Assembly: GCA_017631855.1 (NCBI GenBank)
Contig: JAGBSP010000054.1
Coordinates: 1 to 33,210, forward strand
Length of the DNA stretch: 33,210 nt
Reading direction: 5' to 3'
DNA from: Clostridia bacterium
GTDB lineage: Bacteria > Bacillota > Clostridia > Oscillospirales > CAG-272
Shown: positions 17,741-25,168 of the stretch, in pieces
How the letters are laid out: each line of letters opens with the position of its first letter
Numbering within the stretch: the stretch's first letter is position 1
Notes under the pieces: model-generated
Database searches by the model: none
Told to the model about the DNA's origin: nothing
What the model saw: only the letters and a program-made list of their open reading frames with translations
Program-made: the position numbers and the translations under genes

Positions 17741-18445
17741 TTATTCCGATGCTTCACTAACGGTCGCGTCAATTTCATTGAAGTGGCAGAGGTTGACCAT
17801 ATATTCCTTGCCAAGCTTGGACGTATCGTAAAGATAGATTTTTTTCTTGGCGTGGGTCAGCATTACCTGCCGCAAACGAGATTCTTCCACCGACGAATCG
17901 GTAATACGGCCGTCCTCGGTCACGCCTCGGCTGGAGAAAAACATTAGATCAGCGTTGAAACGACGGATAAAATCTTCCGCTTGAGCACCAACAAAGGCTT
18001 GCGAGCTTGGCAGAAGCGCACCGCCCGTGCAGAAGGTGCGGATGCCGAGATTGCCGAGCTCGAGTGAGGTGCTCGGGGAATTGGTTATGATGGTCAGATC
18101 GGAAAATTCCGCAAGCACGGGGACGAGATGCGCTACGGTCGTTGAGGCGTCCAAAAAGATTACCTTGCCATTGGAAAGATATTTGCGTGCCTTTTGCGCG
18201 ATGCGTTGCTTGGCTTCGTGATTTTGCGATTGGCGCAAAAGACGCGGAACTTCCTTGGTCAGTGTTTCCTCAAGTACAACACCGCCAAAGGTGCGGCGTA
18301 CCTTGCCCGCCGCCTCAAGGTCGCTCAGGTCGCGCCGTACAGTCGATTCGCTGGTGAAGAGAAGCGCGGAGAGTGCGCGTACCGTCATACTTTTGCGTTC
18401 TCGTAAGAGTGCCATAATTTCATTTTGCCGTTCTAGATGTAACAT
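17741..18445 (-). CDS. DeoR-family transcriptional regulator 1
   Basis: Predicted repressor of sugar metabolism. 234 residues: an N-terminal winged helix-turn-helix (MTVRALSALLFTSESTVRRD, then a GGVVLEE wing) and a C-terminal sugar-phosphate-sensing domain (VIFLDASTTVAHL, TIITNSPSTSLEL, ADLMFFSSRGVTEDGRI, YLYDTSKLGKEY). The start at 18445 (MLHLERQ) is preserved in DeoR proteins and follows AAGGAG by 6 bases; a longer frame to 18463 lacks a ribosome site. Divergent from the GatD-like gene, which is its probable target. A perfect 18-bp palindrome lies just upstream at 18461-18478. The effector is unknown, though the family usually senses sugar phosphates. Confidence 0.93.
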   Translation of the reverse strand: MLHLERQNEIMALLRERKSMTVRALSALLFTSESTVRRDLSDLEAAGKVRRTFGGVVLEETLTKEVPRLLRQSQNHEAKQRIAQKARKYLSNGKVIFLDASTTVAHLVPVLAEFSDLTIITNSPSTSLELGNLGIRTFCTGGALLPSSQAFVGAQAEDFIRRFNADLMFFSSRGVTEDGRITDSSVEESRLRQVMLTHAKKKIYLYDTSKLGKEYMVNLCHFNEIDATVSEASE

Positions 18446-18460
18446 AAAAATCTCCTTGCA

Positions 18461-18478
18461 CAAATTTGATCAAATTTG
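18461..18478. promoter_or_regulatory. Perfect 18-bp palindrome, candidate DeoR operator
   Basis: CAAATTTGATCAAATTTG is its own reverse complement. It lies 16 bases upstream of the DeoR-1 start, in the divergent region shared with the GatD-like gene. A possible minus-strand promoter (TTGCGG, 17 bases, CATATT; plus coordinates 18495-18523) would put it downstream of the regulator's own start site, suiting autorepression. Inference only. Confidence 0.6.
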
Positions 18479-18527
18479 CATTAGTTTGCGCGAAAATATG
18501 AAAAATTCTCAAAATTTCCGCAAAATC

Positions 18528-18556
18528 TTGACGGAATATGCTTGATTTGATATAAT
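18528..18556 (+). promoter_or_regulatory. Promoter of the GatD-like/AlsE-like operon
   Basis: TTGACG (18528-18533), 17-base spacer, TATAAT (18551-18556). A close consensus match, about 38 bases upstream of the ATG. Confidence 0.8.
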
Positions 18557-18593
18557 TATAATACAAATTTATAAAAAATGCAAGGGAGTTTTT

Positions 18594-19592
18594 ATGAAAA
18601 CAACGATGAAAGCACTCAATTTGCACGCCATTGACGATCTTCGCCTGGATACGCTTCCCGTACCTGAGGTGGGAGAGGACGAGGTTCTCGTTAAGATCGC
18701 CTACTGCGGCGTTTGCGGAAGCGACATTCCGCGCGTGTATTCCAAGGGTACCTATCATTTTCCGACTGTCATCGGACACGAGTTTTCGGGCGTGGTCGAG
18801 CACGACCCCAAGGGAGAGCTGAATGGCAAGCGCGTGGCGGTCTTCCCCCTGCTTCCTTGCTTTGAATGCGAGTCCTGTAAACAGGAGAGATATGCACTCT
18901 GTGCCGACTACGACTATTACGGCTCTCGCCGCGACGGTGCAATGGCGGAGTATCTCTCGGTCAAGCGCTTCAATCTTTTGCTTCTTCCCGACGACGTTAG
19001 TCTCGAAGCGGGTGCGATGTGCGAGCCGTCGGCGGTCGCTTGCCACGCAACGAAAAAGCTCGGCGATTTTGCGGGCAAGAGCGTGCTGATCTCGGGCGCA
19101 GGTCCGATCGGTATTCTTGCGGCAATGTTCTGCCGTCACAGAGGCGCGGAGAAGGTTTACTTCTTTGATCTTGACGATGCCAAGGTGCGCGCAGCGGAAG
19201 AGCTCGGATTCTATGAATATACTGACGATATCTCGGTGGATGCTGTTGTTGAGGGAACCGGCGCAGGTCCTGCTCTCGTGCGTTGCTTGAAGGCGCTGAA
19301 GCCTTTTGGAAAGATCGTTCTGATGGGCAACCCCTCGCGCGGTGTCGAGCTGACACAGGCAGATTATTGGCTGATTCTTCGCAAGGAACTTCAGGTGTTC
19401 GGCACTTGGAATTCGTCCTACGGTGAGCGCGAAAACGATTGGCGCGAAGCCATTGACGCAATGGGCAAGGGAATTATCACCCCCGAGGCGCTGATTACGC
19501 ACAAATTTGGTCTTGAGGACTATCGCGAGGCGTTTGAGCTGATGCGCGACAGAAAAGAATTTTATCAGAAAGTAATGCTGGAGGTAAAGTAA
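18594..19592 (+). CDS. Zinc-dependent dehydrogenase resembling galactitol-1-phosphate 5-dehydrogenase
   Basis: Medium-chain zinc dehydrogenase, predicted to oxidise a sugar-alcohol phosphate to a ketose phosphate with NAD+. 332 residues. Catalytic zinc ligands are Cys41 (CGVCGSD), His62 and Glu63 (GHEFSG); structural zinc Cys89, 92, 95 and 103 (PCFECESC, then C). The stretch VFPLLPCFECESC, then YDYYGSRRDGAMAEY and VKRFN closely follows E. coli GatD, which has PLLPCFTC and GSRRDGGFAEY. The NAD fold is SGAGPIGILAAMF. AAGGGAG precedes ATG 18594 by 5 bases; ATG 18606 is an alternative. A 1-base gap to the epimerase shows tight coupling. Substrate not proven: sorbitol- or other polyol-phosphate dehydrogenases are close relatives. 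Confidence 0.85.
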   Translation: MKTTMKALNLHAIDDLRLDTLPVPEVGEDEVLVKIAYCGVCGSDIPRVYSKGTYHFPTVIGHEFSGVVEHDPKGELNGKRVAVFPLLPCFECESCKQERYALCADYDYYGSRRDGAMAEYLSVKRFNLLLLPDDVSLEAGAMCEPSAVACHATKKLGDFAGKSVLISGAGPIGILAAMFCRHRGAEKVYFFDLDDAKVRAAEELGFYEYTDDISVDAVVEGTGAGPALVRCLKALKPFGKIVLMGNPSRGVELTQADYWLILRKELQVFGTWNSSYGERENDWREAIDAMGKGIITPEALITHKFGLEDYREAFELMRDRKEFYQKVMLEVK

Positions 19593-19593
19593 G

Positions 19594-20262
19594 ATGGGAA
19601 AAAAGCAGATTTCTCCTTCGATGATGTGCGTGGATTTTATGAACGTCGGCGCTGACCTTGCGACTATGGAAAAGCACGGCATCGAATATTTACATATCGA
19701 TATTATGGACGGCGAGTTCGTCAACAACTATACGCTCGGAACCGATTTTTGTAAGGTGATGAAGAAGAATTCGTCGATTCCGCTCGATATTCATCTGATG
19801 ATCGAAAAGCCCGAAAATAAGATGTCTTGGTTTGAGTTTGGTGAGGGTGACTACGTTTCGGTGCACTACGAGAGCACCAAGCATATTCAGCGCGCACTCC
19901 AGCAGATCAAGCAGAGAGGTGCAAAGCCGATGATCGCGCTCAATCCCGCAACGCCTCTTGAGGTACTTGAGTGGGTGCTTCCCGACATCGACGCTGTGCT
20001 CCTGATGACCGTCAATCCCGGCTTTGCAGGTCAGAAGCTCGTGCCCCAGACGCTCGAGAAGATCACCGCTTGCCGCAAGTTCCTCGACGAGAGAGGATAT
20101 ACGAACGTCGAGATCGAGGTCGACGGAAACGTCAGCTTTGAGAATGCGCGTAAGATGAGTGACGCGGGCGCCGATATCTTCGTCGCAGGCAGCTCCTCTA
20201 TGTTCGCAAAGGACATCACCCTCGACGAGGGCATCGAACAACTCAGAGAAGCAATTAAATGA
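19594..20262 (+). CDS. Ribulose-phosphate 3-epimerase family, allulose-6-phosphate epimerase-like
   Basis: TIM-barrel metal-dependent epimerase acting on C3 of a ketose phosphate. 222 residues. ISPSMMCVDF at the N-terminus recalls AlsE (ISPSLMCMD) more than ordinary Rpe. Metal and acid/base residues are in HIDIMDGEFV, LDIHLMI, MTVNPGFAGQ and IEVDGNV; the phosphate loop is FVAGSSSMF. Its GGAGG ribosome site lies within the end of the upstream dehydrogenase gene, which stops one base before. It is probably regulated by the divergent DeoR-1. A six-hairpin repeat follows from 20273. It could be the general pentose-phosphate epimerase, but the context favours a specialised hexulose-phosphate role. 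Confidence 0.88.
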   Translation: MGKKQISPSMMCVDFMNVGADLATMEKHGIEYLHIDIMDGEFVNNYTLGTDFCKVMKKNSSIPLDIHLMIEKPENKMSWFEFGEGDYVSVHYESTKHIQRALQQIKQRGAKPMIALNPATPLEVLEWVLPDIDAVLLMTVNPGFAGQKLVPQTLEKITACRKFLDERGYTNVEIEVDGNVSFENARKMSDAGADIFVAGSSSMFAKDITLDEGIEQLREAIK

Positions 20263-20272
20263 AGTTTTTGAT

Positions 20273-20428
20273 CAAGCTTTTTTCAAAAAGCTTGCGGAGT
20301 CCAGAGGCAGAGCCTCGGTCGCCCGTCGCAACGGGCGAAACTCCCAATACTTCTATAGCGCCCGAAAGGGTGAATTTATGTTTGCGAAGCAAACGGAAAG
20401 AGGGAAAACCACAAGTGGGGTTTTCCCT
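20273..20428 (+). repeat. Six-hairpin structured repeat, copy 1
   Basis: Six hairpins in a row. H1: CAAGCTTTTT/AAAAAGCTTG, loop TC. H2: GAGGC/GCCTC, loop AGA, flanked by CC and GG. H3: TCGCCCGT/ACGGGCGA, loop CGCA. H4: CGCCC/GGGTG, loop GAAA. H5: TTTGC/GCAAA, loop GAA. H6: AGGGAAAACC/GGTTTTCCCT, 8-base loop, followed by TTTTTGTGTTTTTG, so this last one can act as terminator for the epimerase operon. A 20-base linker with TCCCAAT joins H3 to H4. The same order recurs at 32749-32899. It fills most of the 335-base gap between the epimerase gene and feoA; no protein is convincingly encoded. Confidence 0.85.
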
Positions 20429-20521
20429 TTTTGTGTTTTTGTTAAAAATCATCAAATTCCAAAGGTTACTTTCATCAAACTGTCGTTTTTTGCCAAAAAA
20501 AGATTTTTTGCAAAATCTCTC

Positions 20522-20550
20522 TTGACAAGGAAGGAAAAATGCGGTATAAT
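20522..20550 (+). promoter_or_regulatory. Perfect consensus promoter of the feo operon
   Basis: TTGACA (20522-20527), exactly 17 bases, TATAAT (20545-20550). Both hexamers match consensus fully, so the promoter would be very strong unless repressed; the inverted repeat at 20557-20574 sits at the expected transcription start. Confidence 0.9.
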
Positions 20551-20556
20551 ATACGA

Positions 20557-20574
20557 GGTTAGAAGATACTAACC
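20557..20574. promoter_or_regulatory. Inverted repeat at the feoA transcription start, candidate iron-responsive operator
   Basis: GGTTAG, 6 bases, CTAACC, starting 7 bases after the -10 box. The identical half-sites with the same spacing recur before feoB at 20844. The half-site equals the core of DtxR/IdeR boxes (TTAGGTTAGSCTAACCTAA), but there the halves are 1 base apart, so the regulator here may be of a different type. Inference from position and repetition. Confidence 0.65.
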
Positions 20575-20597
20575 AAATAAAACGGTAGGAGATCGTT

Positions 20598-20819
20598 ATG
20601 AATTTGCGCATGGCAGAGGACGGAAAAGAATATCTGGTTGAGCAGATCGACGTAGACGACGCAGAACTTTCGTCGTTCTTGTTTTCGCTCGGCTGTTATC
20701 GCGGAGAGCCGATTACGGTGATTTCACACCGAAAGAGCGGTGCGGTCGTTTCAATCAAAGACGGACGCTATCATTTCGATCGAAACCTGCTCGAAGCCAT
20801 TACGGTTCGAGAGTCTTAA
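20598..20819 (+). CDS. feoA: Ferrous iron transport protein A
   Basis: Small SH3-like cytosolic partner of the FeoB iron channel. 73 residues, about the usual 75. SLGCYRGEPITVISHRK and the ending DGRYHFDRNLLEAITV are the typical FeoA core and C-terminus. The ribosome site AGGAGA lies about 6 bases before the ATG. Transcribed from the strong promoter at 20522-20550; feoB follows after 70 bases containing another inverted repeat. Confidence 0.92.
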   Translation: MNLRMAEDGKEYLVEQIDVDDAELSSFLFSLGCYRGEPITVISHRKSGAVVSIKDGRYHFDRNLLEAITVRES

Positions 20820-20843
20820 AAAACAGCTTATTTTTTACATAAA

Positions 20844-20861
20844 GGTTAGGTTTTTCTAACC
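20844..20861. promoter_or_regulatory. Second GGTTAG-N6-CTAACC inverted repeat, before feoB
   Basis: Half-sites identical to those at 20557-20574, same 6-base spacer length but different spacer sequence (GTTTTT against AAGATA). Lies 28 bases upstream of the feoB start. As RNA it would form a 6-bp hairpin between feoA and feoB; as DNA it could be a second operator. No good promoter is seen beside it. Confidence 0.55.
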
Positions 20862-20889
20862 GATTGAATCGCAAAGTGAGGAATTGACA

Positions 20890-22911
20890 GTGAGAATTGC
20901 ATTGGCAGGAAATCCGAATAGCGGAAAGACCACAATGTATAATGTCCTGACGGGACAAAACGAAAAGGTCGGAAACTGGGCGGGAGTTACGGTGGATCAA
21001 AAGAGTCACCCCATCCGAAAGAGTCTGTACGAGGGAACAGAGAAGCTTTGGATCGTGGATCTGCCCGGTACGTATTCTATGTCGCCGTTTACCTCGGAAG
21101 AAGGTGTAACGCGTGACTATATCAAAAACGAAGCGCCCGATGCGATCATCAACGTTGTCGACGCGACAAATCTGAGCCGAAGTCTTTTCTTTACCACGCA
21201 GCTGCTTGAGCTTGGTATCCCCGTTGTGGTTGCGCTCAATAAGAGTGACCTCAATCAAAAAAAGCATAATAAAATCGATGCAAAGCGTCTTGCCAAGCGC
21301 CTTGGCTGTCCTGTTGTTGAAACGGTATCGAGCCAAAAGCGCGGCGCAAAGGAGCTCGTTGCGGCGGCAGTTACTTTGCTTGGAAAAAAACAGGTCGCAC
21401 CGTACATACAAAAAGACGTTGACGTGACCAGCAAGCGTGCAGTGGAAAGTGCCGATCGAGCACGTTTTGCATTTGTAGATCAGATCGTTTCCGAGGTGGA
21501 GCAGAGAAAGACGCATACCAACGAAAAGAATTTTCAAGACAAGATCGACGCCGTTCTTACGAGCAAGTGGGTAGGACTTCCGATCTTTGCCGTCGTGATG
21601 TTCCTCGTGTTCCAAATTTCGCAGGCGTGGCTTGGCGAGTGGCTTGCCAACGGCATTGACGTGGGCGATACGCACGTCTGGGGCTTGGTTGACGTCATCG
21701 GCGCCTTCAAGGGTGTCGTTGAGGGTTGGCTTTCGGAGAGTCATATTCTTCTTCAAGCCATCGTGCTTGAAGGTCTGATCGAGGGCGTTGCCGCCGTCGT
21801 CGGATTTTTGCCGCTCGTAATGGTCATGTATTTCCTGATCGCGCTTCTTGAGGATTGCGGCTATATGGCGCGTGCTACGGTTGTGCTCGACCCGATCTTC
21901 AAAAAGGTCGGTCTTTCTGGAAAATCGGTCATTCCGTTCGTCATCGGAACGGGATGCGCTGTCCCCGGTGTGATGGCGTGCCGTACAATCCGCAACGAGC
22001 GTGAGCGCAGAGCGACTGCAATGCTTGCTCCCTTTATGCCTTGCGGAGCAAAGCTTCCCGTAATCGCGCTTTTCGTGGGAGCATTTTTCCCCGAGCAGGG
22101 CTGGGTTGGCACGATGATGTATTTCCTCGGTATTGTCGTCATTCTGCTTTGCGCGCTTCTCGTCAATGAGATCACGGGCAATCGCAAAAAGAAGAATTTC
22201 TTCCTCATCGAGCTTCCCGAGTACAAAGGTCCTTCGGTCAAGAAGGCGGCGATCTCGATGTGTCAGAGAGGCTGGTCGTATCTTGTTAAGGCGGGCACGA
22301 TCATTCTCGTTTGTAACTTTGTCGTTTATATGATGCAGACCTTCAACTGGAGGCTTGCAATGGTGGACGATCCGTCGCAATCGATTCTTGCAAGCATCGG
22401 AACACCGGTTGCCTACGTGATCGCACCGATGATCGGAATCGTTGCATGGCAGTTTGCCGCGGCGGCAGTGACGGGCTTTATTGCAAAGGAATGTGTCGTT
22501 GGAACGCTTGCAACCTGCTTTGCCTTTGAACGACTGCTCGATGAAGAAATGATTGGACTTGCCGAGGGTGCTGATGCAATGGGCGCGGCAAGCGCAATGG
22601 GCATCGGCTCGGTTGCGGCACTTGCGTTTTTGATGTTCAATTTGTTCTCACCTCCTTGCTTTGCGGCAATCGGAGCGATGAGAGCAGAGCTCGGTAGCAA
22701 GAAATGGCTCTTTGCGGGCGTTGGACTTCAGCTCGCGGTGGGATATACGCTTGCCTTTGTCACCTTCTTCTTCGGAACGCTCTTTACGGGCGGCTCGTTC
22801 GGTGCGATGTGGATGCCGATTGTCGGTTGGATGATCGTAGCGGCATTTGCGGTAGTCCTTGCTTTGCTGATTCTTCGTAATCGCCGCAGAACTGGGGCGG
22901 TGGCGAGATGA
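20890..22911 (+). CDS. feoB: Ferrous iron transport protein B
   Basis: Inner-membrane Fe(II) importer with an N-terminal G-protein domain. 673 residues from GTG 20890. I prefer this start to TTG 20884 because GTGAGG lies 8 bases before it and the family begins directly with the G1 motif. G1 GNPNSGKTT (residues 7-15), G3 DLPGTYS, G4 NKSD, then a helical region and the membrane domain of about 8-10 segments, with FeoB signatures GFLPLVMVMYFLIALLEDCG, GCAVPGVMACRT and MPCGAKLPV. FIAKECVVGTL and FSPPCFAAIGAM mark the second gate repeat. The stop overlaps the next ATG (ATGA). Very sure. Confidence 0.96.
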   Translation: MRIALAGNPNSGKTTMYNVLTGQNEKVGNWAGVTVDQKSHPIRKSLYEGTEKLWIVDLPGTYSMSPFTSEEGVTRDYIKNEAPDAIINVVDATNLSRSLFFTTQLLELGIPVVVALNKSDLNQKKHNKIDAKRLAKRLGCPVVETVSSQKRGAKELVAAAVTLLGKKQVAPYIQKDVDVTSKRAVESADRARFAFVDQIVSEVEQRKTHTNEKNFQDKIDAVLTSKWVGLPIFAVVMFLVFQISQAWLGEWLANGIDVGDTHVWGLVDVIGAFKGVVEGWLSESHILLQAIVLEGLIEGVAAVVGFLPLVMVMYFLIALLEDCGYMARATVVLDPIFKKVGLSGKSVIPFVIGTGCAVPGVMACRTIRNERERRATAMLAPFMPCGAKLPVIALFVGAFFPEQGWVGTMMYFLGIVVILLCALLVNEITGNRKKKNFFLIELPEYKGPSVKKAAISMCQRGWSYLVKAGTIILVCNFVVYMMQTFNWRLAMVDDPSQSILASIGTPVAYVIAPMIGIVAWQFAAAAVTGFIAKECVVGTLATCFAFERLLDEEMIGLAEGADAMGAASAMGIGSVAALAFLMFNLFSPPCFAAIGAMRAELGSKKWLFAGVGLQLAVGYTLAFVTFFFGTLFTGGSFGAMWMPIVGWMIVAAFAVVLALLILRNRRRTGAVAR

Positions 22912-23090
22912 CTCTCGTGGATTGGATCGTGCTCGGCGTGATCGCGCTGATCGTCGGAGGCGCGGTTGCATATATCGTTTGGGCAAAGAAGAGAGGGCAA
23001 AAGTGCATCGGCTGTCCCGACGCAAAACACTGCGGCGGAAGCTGCGGATCGTGTTCCTGTTCTTGTTACGAAAACAACGAAAACGAATAA
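22908..23090 (+). CDS. FeoB-associated Cys-rich membrane protein
   Basis: 60 residues: one N-terminal membrane segment (about residues 4-26, WIVLGVIALIVGGAVAYIVW), a basic stretch KKRGQK, then seven Cys residues in about 22 positions (CIGC, HC, SCGSC, SCSC). This is the layout of the small FeoB-associated family found after feoB in many Firmicutes; a role in handling Fe(II) at the channel exit is proposed but unproven. Starts inside the feoB stop codon, so it is translationally coupled. Followed by a strong terminator. Confidence 0.88.
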   Translation: MTLVDWIVLGVIALIVGGAVAYIVWAKKRGQKCIGCPDAKHCGGSCGSCSCSCYENNENE

Positions 23091-23096
23091 AAAATA

Positions 23097-23130
23097 CAGC
23101 TCCTTACCTCGGTAAGGAGCTGTTCTTTTT
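23097..23130. terminator. Bidirectional terminator after the feo operon
   Basis: CAGCTCCTTAC, loop CTCG, GTAAGGAGCTG, then TTCTTTTTT. An 11-bp stem shared with the transporter gene ending at 23137 on the minus strand. Confidence 0.88.
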
Positions 23131-23136
23131 TGAAAC

Positions 23137-24378
23137 TTATGTTTCTTCGGGAATTTTCTTCCAACGTGTGTATGCAATGAAGCAGGCAACAAGTCCAAGC
23201 GCGGCAATGATAAACCAAATGCCGACCGTAAATCTCCAACCGATTTTTTCGGAAAGCACCGCAATTCCGTAAGTAAAGATCGCCGCACCGATATGTGAGC
23301 AGGCATTCAGCGTTCCCGTAATCGTTGCCACGTTGCCGTATTTTTTGAAGAGCTTGGGAAAGTGGGAAAGCAGCATAAAGTTGACACCGTGCATACATCC
23401 CGTAATCAAAGCCATCATCAAAATGGCAAGGATCGCGCCGCCCCCTTCAAAGAAGAAGAAGAGCAGAAGAGAAGCGGTGGCGGCAACAAGGAAAATGAAG
23501 AACGCGCAAAAGACCTCGCTTTTGAACCATTTTTTGTAGATTGCACCGACGACGGTGACGGCAATACCGCTGAAGATTGCAAGAACGACCGTGCAGAAGA
23601 TTGCCGTGCTGTTGCCTAAGGTAAAGACCTCGGCAAGATACGAGGGCATCCACGCCGTTACACCGTCGCGGAGCATTCCGTGACACATTACGCCGAGCGC
23701 AACGAGAACAAGCGGAAGAAATGCCGCCGGGGGAATTCGCATTTTTTCTTTGGCGGGTTCGTTTTCTTTTTTCTTGATTCGGCGTGCGGGAGCGATCGAG
23801 GGCACTTTGCTTTTTAAAAGTCCCCACGAGGTACAGCCAACGATACCGAAGGTTCCGCACATTACAAGAACGAATTTCCACGAGCTGAGGGTGATGATCA
23901 GCGGAGCGGCGAGATAAACAAAGACGGTGGCAATCGTCGTGCCCCACGTAATAAAGATTTGTGCAAAGTTAAAGTCGTCGCCTTCAAAATTTTCCACGAT
24001 AATACGCATAATCGGTGGCCACATCATCGCCTGAGCAAAGCCGTTGATTGCCCAAAGGATTGCCATTGAGAGCACCGATTGCGAGAAGAGCGGAAAGGTG
24101 AGATTGACGATGGTGGAGATGAGACTTCCGAAAAAGATCATGTTTTGCGGACGAATCTTATCGGCAATCATTCCGTTGAGGATCTGTCCGAGTCCGTAGG
24201 TGATCGACAGAGAAATGAGAATGACCGAAAGCGTGGATTTTTCAAATCCCGTGTCGGTAACGATCTCCTGAATGATGGCGGCAAGGTTGACGCGCATCAT
24301 ATAGCTTGCAAAGTAAACGACGGTCAGCGCCCAAAGTAGAGGGCGTCCCGTCAGGTTTTTTTTGTTGGATAACAGCAT
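23137..24378 (-). CDS. Major-facilitator transporter of the organophosphate:phosphate antiporter type
   Basis: Predicted 12-segment membrane carrier that exchanges a phosphorylated sugar for phosphate. 413 residues from ATG 24378, chosen because GAAAGG lies 7 bases before it; an upstream in-frame ATG at 24405 lacks such a site. Similarity to GlpT/UhpT is seen in YFASYMMRVNLAA and GFAQAMMWPPIMR (GlpT has GWFQGMGWPP). Two arginines that hold phosphate in GlpT (Arg45, Arg269) appear to be conserved as Arg29 (YMMRVN) and Arg237 (GMLRDGVTAW). A basic cytoplasmic loop ARRIKKKENEPAKEK (about 198-212) separates the halves. Lies 31 bases downstream of DeoR-2 on the same strand, so probably one operon. 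Substrate unknown. Confidence 0.85.
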   Translation of the reverse strand: MLLSNKKNLTGRPLLWALTVVYFASYMMRVNLAAIIQEIVTDTGFEKSTLSVILISLSITYGLGQILNGMIADKIRPQNMIFFGSLISTIVNLTFPLFSQSVLSMAILWAINGFAQAMMWPPIMRIIVENFEGDDFNFAQIFITWGTTIATVFVYLAAPLIITLSSWKFVLVMCGTFGIVGCTSWGLLKSKVPSIAPARRIKKKENEPAKEKMRIPPAAFLPLVLVALGVMCHGMLRDGVTAWMPSYLAEVFTLGNSTAIFCTVVLAIFSGIAVTVVGAIYKKWFKSEVFCAFFIFLVAATASLLLFFFFEGGGAILAILMMALITGCMHGVNFMLLSHFPKLFKKYGNVATITGTLNACSHIGAAIFTYGIAVLSEKIGWRFTVGIWFIIAALGLVACFIAYTRWKKIPEET

Positions 24379-24409
24379 ACTTGAACCTTTCTTGATAAAA
24401 TACAACGGA

Positions 24410-25153
24410 TTATATCTTTTTTAACATTTCTTGATATTCTTTTGGGATCTCGCCCTCGGTGACAAGCGCATCGATGTCGCGAAGATTTCCCATATTGTAA
24501 AAGTAGGTTTTTCCGAATTTCGAAGAGTCGCAAAGCAGGATCTTCTTTCGGCAGGAGGCAAACATCACCTTGCGAAGATTGGCTTCCTCAATGGCGCGGT
24601 CGGTCATCTGTCCCGCTTCGGACAGTCCGTGACAGGAGAAGAAAAAGAGATCGGCGTTGATCGTCTTGACAAAGCTTTCCGCCTGCTCTCCGACGTAGCA
24701 AAAGGAGCGTGTGATCATTTGACCGCCCGTGGAAAAGGTGCGCACGCCGTGCTCGGCAAGAGCAACGGCTGTTTTTGCGCCGTTGGTGATCACGATGAGA
24801 TCCTTAAAGCGGGAAAGATAGGGGACGAGGTGGTAGGCGCTCGTCGAGCCATCCAGCATCACGACCATACCGTCGCGCACAAGCTCTGCCGCTTTGGCAC
24901 CCATCACGGTTTTGACCGAGCTTTTTTCTTGTTCGCGCAAAAGAAAGGGAATTTCGCGGTCTGCCGCACCCATATTCAAAATTGCGCCGCCGTAGCGCTT
25001 GGTAATAAATCCTTTCTTGTGAAGCTCGGTAAAATCGCGCCGTACCGTTGGTTCACTCACCGAAAGCTTTTTCGCAAGCTCACGCACCGTCAGATCGGGC
25101 GTTTTTTGCAATTCTTCCAAAATGCGCTTTTGGCGCTCTTCAATCATCATCAA
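24410..25153 (-). CDS. DeoR-family transcriptional regulator 2
   Basis: Predicted sugar-phosphate-responsive repressor, 247 residues. HTH: LTVRELAKKLSVSEPTVRRD, wing RYGGAIL. Sensor domain: VVMLDGSTSAYHLVPYL, VITNGAKTAVAL, ADLFFFSCHGLSEAGQM, LLCDSSKFGKTY. The start is ambiguous between two adjacent ATGs (25153, 25150) and a TTG just before; AAAAAGGA lies 8-14 bases upstream. It precedes the transporter gene on the same strand and is divergent from the SorE-like/PfkB operon. Direct repeats TGATTATTTG in the divergent region are likely operators. Similar in length and motifs to DeoR-1 and DeoR-3. Confidence 0.93.
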   Translation of the reverse strand: MMMIEERQKRILEELQKTPDLTVRELAKKLSVSEPTVRRDFTELHKKGFITKRYGGAILNMGAADREIPFLLREQEKSSVKTVMGAKAAELVRDGMVVMLDGSTSAYHLVPYLSRFKDLIVITNGAKTAVALAEHGVRTFSTGGQMITRSFCYVGEQAESFVKTINADLFFFSCHGLSEAGQMTDRAIEEANLRKVMFASCRKKILLCDSSKFGKTYFYNMGNLRDIDALVTEGEIPKEYQEMLKKI

Positions 25154-25168
25154 TGTTATGTTCCTTTT

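Noticed and set aside
20557-20574. Canonical DtxR/IdeR box
   Set aside because: The half-sites agree but are 6 bases apart and not 1, so it is kept as a candidate operator of unknown regulator type.
20159-20611. Open frames on both strands over the first hairpin repeat, up to 137 codons
   Set aside because: They run through six inverted repeats and have no ribosome site or recognisable domain. The equivalent region at 32749-32899 changes by paired stem substitutions, which argues for structure, not coding.
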